NCBI GenBank assembly: GCA_905147135.1
Contig: LR990049.1
Coordinates: forward strand, 12,665,428-12,729,427
DNA: 64,000 nt
Source of the DNA: Blastobasis lacticolella
Taxonomy: Eukaryota > Arthropoda > Insecta > Lepidoptera > Blastobasidae
Reading direction: 5' to 3'
The notes under the pieces were generated by a model. The model was given only the letters and a program-made list of their open reading frames with translations, searched no databases and had not been told where the DNA came from. A program made the translations under genes and the position numbers. This document shows, piece after piece, positions 59,120-64,000 of this stretch (positions are counted from its first letter, which is position 1; each line of letters opens with the position of its first letter).

Positions 59120-61600
59120 ACATGATTATGATAGAACAATGTACTACACTACCACAAAGGTACTTGCCACCAATCTGTAGTCCAACGCCACGCTCCGCTG
59201 GCTCGGAATCAAATAGAGACAAACGATACATCATACCTGCTTATGATCTCACAAAGGAACTTTCGCTTATTTCGAATGCAAGGTAGTGCGGTGCTCCATG
59301 CAGCGTGGTATAACAATAATGCCCTCCTAATGGCAATGCGGCGTAAGGCTCTTATGTAAATCGGAACACCTCGGTGACTAATGCCATCCAAATCGGTGTC
59401 GGCTCTGACGCTATGTTATTGTGCAAAACGGATACAGTCGCGGCTCTCGTGTCTAAGGAATGTCTTGTTTCACTTTTGTATTTGGTATTTTTTAGAAATT
59501 AATCCCGATCGCGATGCTACACGGATTGTCAGCCTAGTGTAATTGCTGTTTGCAGCTGGCGAAATGTGGCTTAGTTGGTTGTTTATTCTCGTCATACATT
59601 GACTACTAATGAGGGACAAATTAATCTACATGTATTATAGTTAGATTATATACAATTGGGCTTTATTTACAACAAAACAAAATAAATGGATTATCAGAAT
59701 CACGCAAGCTTTTTAAAGAGCTTTAGTTTAGGCATTAAAATACCAAAAATTTTGAGCTCGCTGCTCCCGCTCATTACTTATTTCTTCAAAGCGCCAAAAA
59801 GATTTTACATTTACTAAAAAAGTTTTTATAAATAAACTTGTTTGCCCCGTTGTTTGATCAGTAGTGAAGCTTACTATTTGTTACTTAAAATTCGGAATCC
59901 TCACTTATTATCACACGCACACCAGAAATATGAAACTGACGAAAAGAGTGAAATCGAATAAATTGCCCATTGTAAGGTGCACATATCCAGCTGTTTTTTT
60001 ACTTTCTGTTTTTTCTCAACGAGCGATGATCTAACCTACGTATATAACGCTATCTCTTACTTAATTTCAACTCTTTTTGTAAGACAGAACGCGACGCTAA
60101 TGATTATAAACGCATCCGTATACTAACTGAGTGTTCACTGTTATAGAACTGTGATATTGTAGGTTTATCATCATTTGGCCTACTCGGGTGATGTTCAATA
60201 TTTTCTGAATATTACAAAACAAAGATAAAATTATCAATCCTGTTCTGATTAACAAACAAAGACAGGCGCAGCTAAACATTCTGGAACACAGTCGATAATA
60301 ATTAGCAAGACAGGCACTGGTTAACACTGCAACAGAATCATCGTCAATAACATTTGCCTTGCTTTTATTAAAATAGTATATACAAACAAAGTTCTGTGTT
60401 CTGTGTATACCACTAAGGTGGCAGACAAGCTTACGACACGCAGCCTATAAACATTTGCACTACCCGACTCCATACACATGTTGACTGATATTTTCGTCAA
60501 TTGTTATAATTATTTTAGATGAAAGGGTAAGATTTCGAAGGATGGCATACTAAATGTAAAAAGAGCTCGTTGATGTCTTTTGTACGACCGTTTCAACAGA
60601 ATCATTTTGCCATAAAGTAACAACAGATAACTACAAACTAAACAAAAAGTAACTTTATTACAAAAGGCGTTTGATCTATATAAATAAAAACTAAAAAAAA
60701 CCTACTCTTTAAATATCAACAAATTTCCACAATTACAAAAAAGTGTGAAAAAGTAAAATGATGAGACTAGTTAAATTCTAATCCAAAATATGCGGTTATA
60801 TGCATTTCTAAAATTAATGAAAAGTCATTAACTAACCTATTTAGAAGTTTCTTGTCTACTTTTAGTCGTTTTATTTCCAAGAGTGAACGCACGCGAGTCA
60901 CAATAGGATGAGATTCAATTTGTAACACCAATTTAACATCATAATGTGATTTTATTGTTGTCATTTTTCAATACAAAACAATAGGTTTTATTATTCTAAG
61001 CTCAATGAAATCAATTGAACAGTCAATAATGGTCATGCGAGGTTATTGCTACTTGTGTTTATTTCAGTTCATATTCTTGGTTAATAAGTCGTAAAGCCGA
61101 TTTAAAATATTTATCATTAGAGAGAATGCACTTAAGTGTTCTTGAGTTCCCTGAAAAAGATTTAGCAGAATATTAAATAAAGGTTATAAATGAAGTTCTG
61201 GAACTGTGAATAACGAAGGTACAATACCTAAAATCTCACTAATATTGCTAATGCGATAGTTATTTTTTAAGTATTTCAAGAAAAAGCTATATAATAAAAA
61301 TAAAATTCAAAGTATTTCCCACAGGAATAAGGAACACGGCATAATCAAATTCTTCAATTACTTTCGAACATGATATTTTACCTGTACGACGATGTTGTAG
61401 TTTTAATACGTTACTAGTCGTAGAACTAGGTATTAGGGTTGTCCTGACCGGGACGAGCTTTTGTTGCTCAAATTTCTGCAAACGTTGCGAATTTTAGCAC
61501 AAAATTAATTAATCTACCTATGATTCTACTCGCAGCAAATCTTTTTGGGAGTCCATTGTTGGCAAGAACATCAGAAGCTTATTTTGCACTTTGTTTTCGT
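59120..61600. other. AT-rich intergenic stretch
   Basis: No gene could be supported. A 65-codon minus-strand ORF (60767-60964) has an even amino acid composition, but no partner exons or known domain were found. Confidence 0.3.
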
Positions 61601-61639
61601 TTCTCGAATATAAGTTTCGGATTTGAACGTTAGACAGGG

Positions 61640-61980
61640 CAGGCCCGAGTCTTAGTCCGGTCCGGTGGTCAGGTTAAGGACCAGGACCACTGCTTGGACT
61701 TGAACCTGGATTGGTCCTGGTTCTTAAACTGGATCTGGACCTTTAAGTTACTACTAACGTGCCTGAAACTGTGCTAGCTAACTAATCGTTCATATCGCTG
61801 CTGAAGAGACAAATTGATAAGGGCTATCACGGCCCTCAAGGCGGAATCATCAGACTTGACAGTTCTACGTGTCCTACCATCTGGATCTGTATATGAGCTT
61901 GAAACCTGAACCTCGACTTGGACCTGCACCAAGACCTAGACCCAGATCTTAAAGTCAAGTTGTTTTGTAGTCGCATCACA
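61640..61980. repeat. Degenerate GGACCT/AGGTCC-type repeat
   Basis: Words such as GGTCCTGG, TTGGACTTGAACCTGGA, CTGGATCTGGACCT, CCTCGACTTGGACCTGCAC and AGACCTAGACCCAGATC recur at roughly 6-base spacing in two blocks (61650-61750 and 61895-61965). Probably a decayed simple repeat. Confidence 0.5.
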
Positions 61981-62544
61981 TCATCGCTGATTCGCCACAG
62001 GAATTATAGTAGCTGAAAGCAGCATGTTTGTAGCATAAACGAAATTTCTAACACAACAGACGTCATCGCAACAAAAGCTTGCAACAAGAATTAACAAAGC
62101 TAATATTCGCCGGTGAGGACAAACCCTTCAGTACCTATATTATATTTGGAAGGACTTAACCCTTTACGGGCAATTTCTTGGAAGCGACAGCTGTTCGGAG
62201 GGTGAGGGTTACATTACCTATACCCAAATATGTAGATATACGAGTAAATATTATTACGTCGCAAGGGACATTGTCAAGTGTACGTAATAATATTCCCTTC
62301 CTCTGAGCTTATCTTTCATACTTCTAAGTCGATAACGCCTGTTGAGTTTAGTTGACAGAGCCCTACGAAGGGGCCCCTCTACGCGTTGACATTAACGTCA
62401 TGGAAACCTGGACATTCGGTATCTGATGTAGAATGCTACAGTTTTACGCCGCGCCGTTATATTTTTCAGTCACCGTTCAGTAAGCTGGGGCCGACGAAGC
62501 GTCAGCTGAAAATGCCAATAATAGTTCAATATTTACCGAGCTCC

Positions 62545-62925
62545 CAACGAAATGAAAATGCTGCGGTGGATGTGCGAAGTTACACGACTGTATCGAGTAC
62601 GTAACGAGTACATCCGTGGCAGCCATGGTGTGAGGGATATTGAAAATAAGTTCGAGGAGGCTCGACTGCGCTGGTTTGGTCACGTGTTGCGTAAGCCTCA
62701 GGAATACGTGGGAAATAGGTGCCTGAATCTGCCGGTATCAGGAAAGACGCCTTGTGGACGACCCAAGAGGCGATTGATTGACATCGCTGAGTCGAATAAG
62801 TGAGCCAATGGCTTACGACGAGAGGATGCCGAAAACCGGGCGAAGTGGAGAAGATTGAGTAGGAAAGTGGACCCTGGCAGAGGCCGGGATAAGCGCTAGG
62901 ACGATGATGATGATGATGATGATGT
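62545..62925 (+). mobile_element. RTE-like LINE fragment (RT C-terminus)
   Basis: A 5'-truncated copy. One frame reads KMLRWMCEVTRLYRVRNEYI, then GVRDIENKFEEARLRWFGHV, EYVGNRCLNLPVSG and GRPKRRLIDIAESN before a stop. A 3' region runs through CGGGCGAAGTGGAGAAG and ACCCTGGCAGAGGCCGGGAT to a GATGATGATGATGAT tail. It is the best copy for this family. Confidence 0.85.
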
Positions 62926-62929
62926 TTAC

Positions 62930-64000
62930 TGACATCCGAACTACACGAGCGTGATAACCGCGAGGTATAGCCAATAATGAATGAACAATTTTTTTAACAT
63001 TTAAGTTTTTTTATAGAAAGCAACGCTCTGAGCAAGTAACACGTGCAGTATAAATTTGAAAAAAAATAAGGGATCACTACGAAAATTGCTAATTCTATAC
63101 CAAGGTGTTTTTTTTAAATTTCGCACCCTAAGGTATATAAAAATCCTCATATTGGTAGTTATAAACTAGTGAACTAATTTTGATATATCTTTCGCTAAAG
63201 GAAACTTTCTTCGTTCCATGCATCATAATGTATTTATACATATCCCGGAAAAATATCAGGATCTCACGATCTAGTCATATGTTAGCAATCGCGGAGTTCG
63301 CTAGTTCTTTGTATTCGACTTATAGGGGCTTTAACAGAGCGCCCCCCTGGTTGACATTAGGCACTACACTAATAACCAGGCTGGCCCACTTACTTGTGTT
63401 TGCGGATAAATAAATGAATGATCGCTTTGTTTTTACTTTAGATGTTCATAGCTCTATACCTCCATAGCTATGCTGTCTTTCATTTGTCATTAGCGACGTT
63501 GCTCATTTAAGGCTAACTGCACACGTCAGGGTTTCACAGGGATCTGGCCACCGGATTTCATGAATTCCATACAAAAGTGCAGTGCGCCGTACAAGCTCGG
63601 CTAGAAACAAAAGCCGAACGACTGGCTCGGATCGCACCGAACATCCAAGAACCGAACGGTCGGTGTTCCCTCCTCTATATTTACATTGGTCAAGTGTTTA
63701 GCAAAGTTGACAAGTAAAGTGAGCAACTACACCGGTGTTAACTGATCGGACCGTAGCGAGTCCATACAGCATACTGTCACTCACCACTGTCCTCGGCTAA
63801 TGTAAGTCTCACTTACATTAACTGATGGGGCTAGGGAGAGAGTTCTAACTAGCTAGACCGAATGACTGAACATGTGCTGCCTGCCTTAAGGAGAGAATTG
63901 AGCTTGCCCAATCGTTAATTCCCTTAATCTCAATACTACAACCAACTAATACAATGTGAAATAATACTGAATAAGCGGATAAAATGCGTCAGACACCGCC
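62930..64000. other. Right-hand end, no gene recognised
   Basis: AT-rich then more balanced sequence. A 10-bp perfect hairpin, TAATGTAAGT and ACTTACATTA separated by CTC, lies at 63798-63820. GAACCGAACGGTCGG near 63650 is also palindromic in part. Confidence 0.35.

Noticed and set aside
60767..60964. 65-codon minus-strand ORF starting MTTIKSHYDVKLVL
   Set aside because: The composition is protein-like and there is a possible donor near its end, but no partner exon, domain or family could be found, so I do not call it a gene.

Overview
This is a piece of an insect nuclear genome, almost certainly from a moth or butterfly (Lepidoptera). It is AT-rich. Genes have many short exons with GT-AG introns. 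The spacers and introns are packed with tRNA-derived SINEs, 5'-truncated non-LTR retrotransposon tails ending in GAT repeats, and small foldback (MITE-like) elements. Six protein genes could be assembled exon by exon; in each, reading phase is kept across every junction. No bacterial features, rRNA or convincing functional tRNA genes were seen.

Layout. (1) 657-11849, plus strand: MCM8, the meiotic/repair MCM helicase, 15 exons, 788 aa, introns full of transposon debris. (2) 12327-14155 and 14954-19026, minus strand: two tandem paralogues of hedgehog acyltransferase (Rasp/HHAT, an MBOAT enzyme). Both are 514 aa with the same four-exon structure and both keep the catalytic Asp and His. (3) 21137-25830, plus: a secreted XendoU-family endoribonuclease, 538 aa, 7 exons, with a long Ser/Thr/Asn-rich N-terminal region. 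(4) 28437-35660, plus: a HAD-type 5'-nucleotidase-domain protein of the NT5DC2/3 group, 518 aa, 9 exons. (5) 38571-43351, minus: a second secreted XendoU paralogue, 353 aa, in which two of three expected catalytic residues are replaced. (6) 51574-52352, plus: a two-exon gene for a secreted Pro-rich 153-aa protein. It carries the VNFYD motif found in front of the first XendoU domain but no XendoU domain of its own. The rest (about 43.4-51.5 kb and 52.4-64 kb) is intergenic and repeat-rich.

How the genes relate. MCM8 and the first Rasp copy converge, with 477 bp between their stop codons. The two Rasp copies are a local duplication; Rasp N-palmitoylates Hedgehog and, in flies, EGFR ligands, so the second copy could divide that work. 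The three XendoU-related loci look like a small dispersed family made of one likely active enzyme, one likely pseudoenzyme and one free N-terminal module. The NT5DC gene between them is unrelated.

The repeats tell their own story. The main SINE shares its 3' end with the RTE-like LINE, which suggests the LINE mobilises it. Several nested insertions let element ends be placed exactly. Exon boundaries were read by eye from splice sites, reading phase and family similarity; no alignment or expression data were available.
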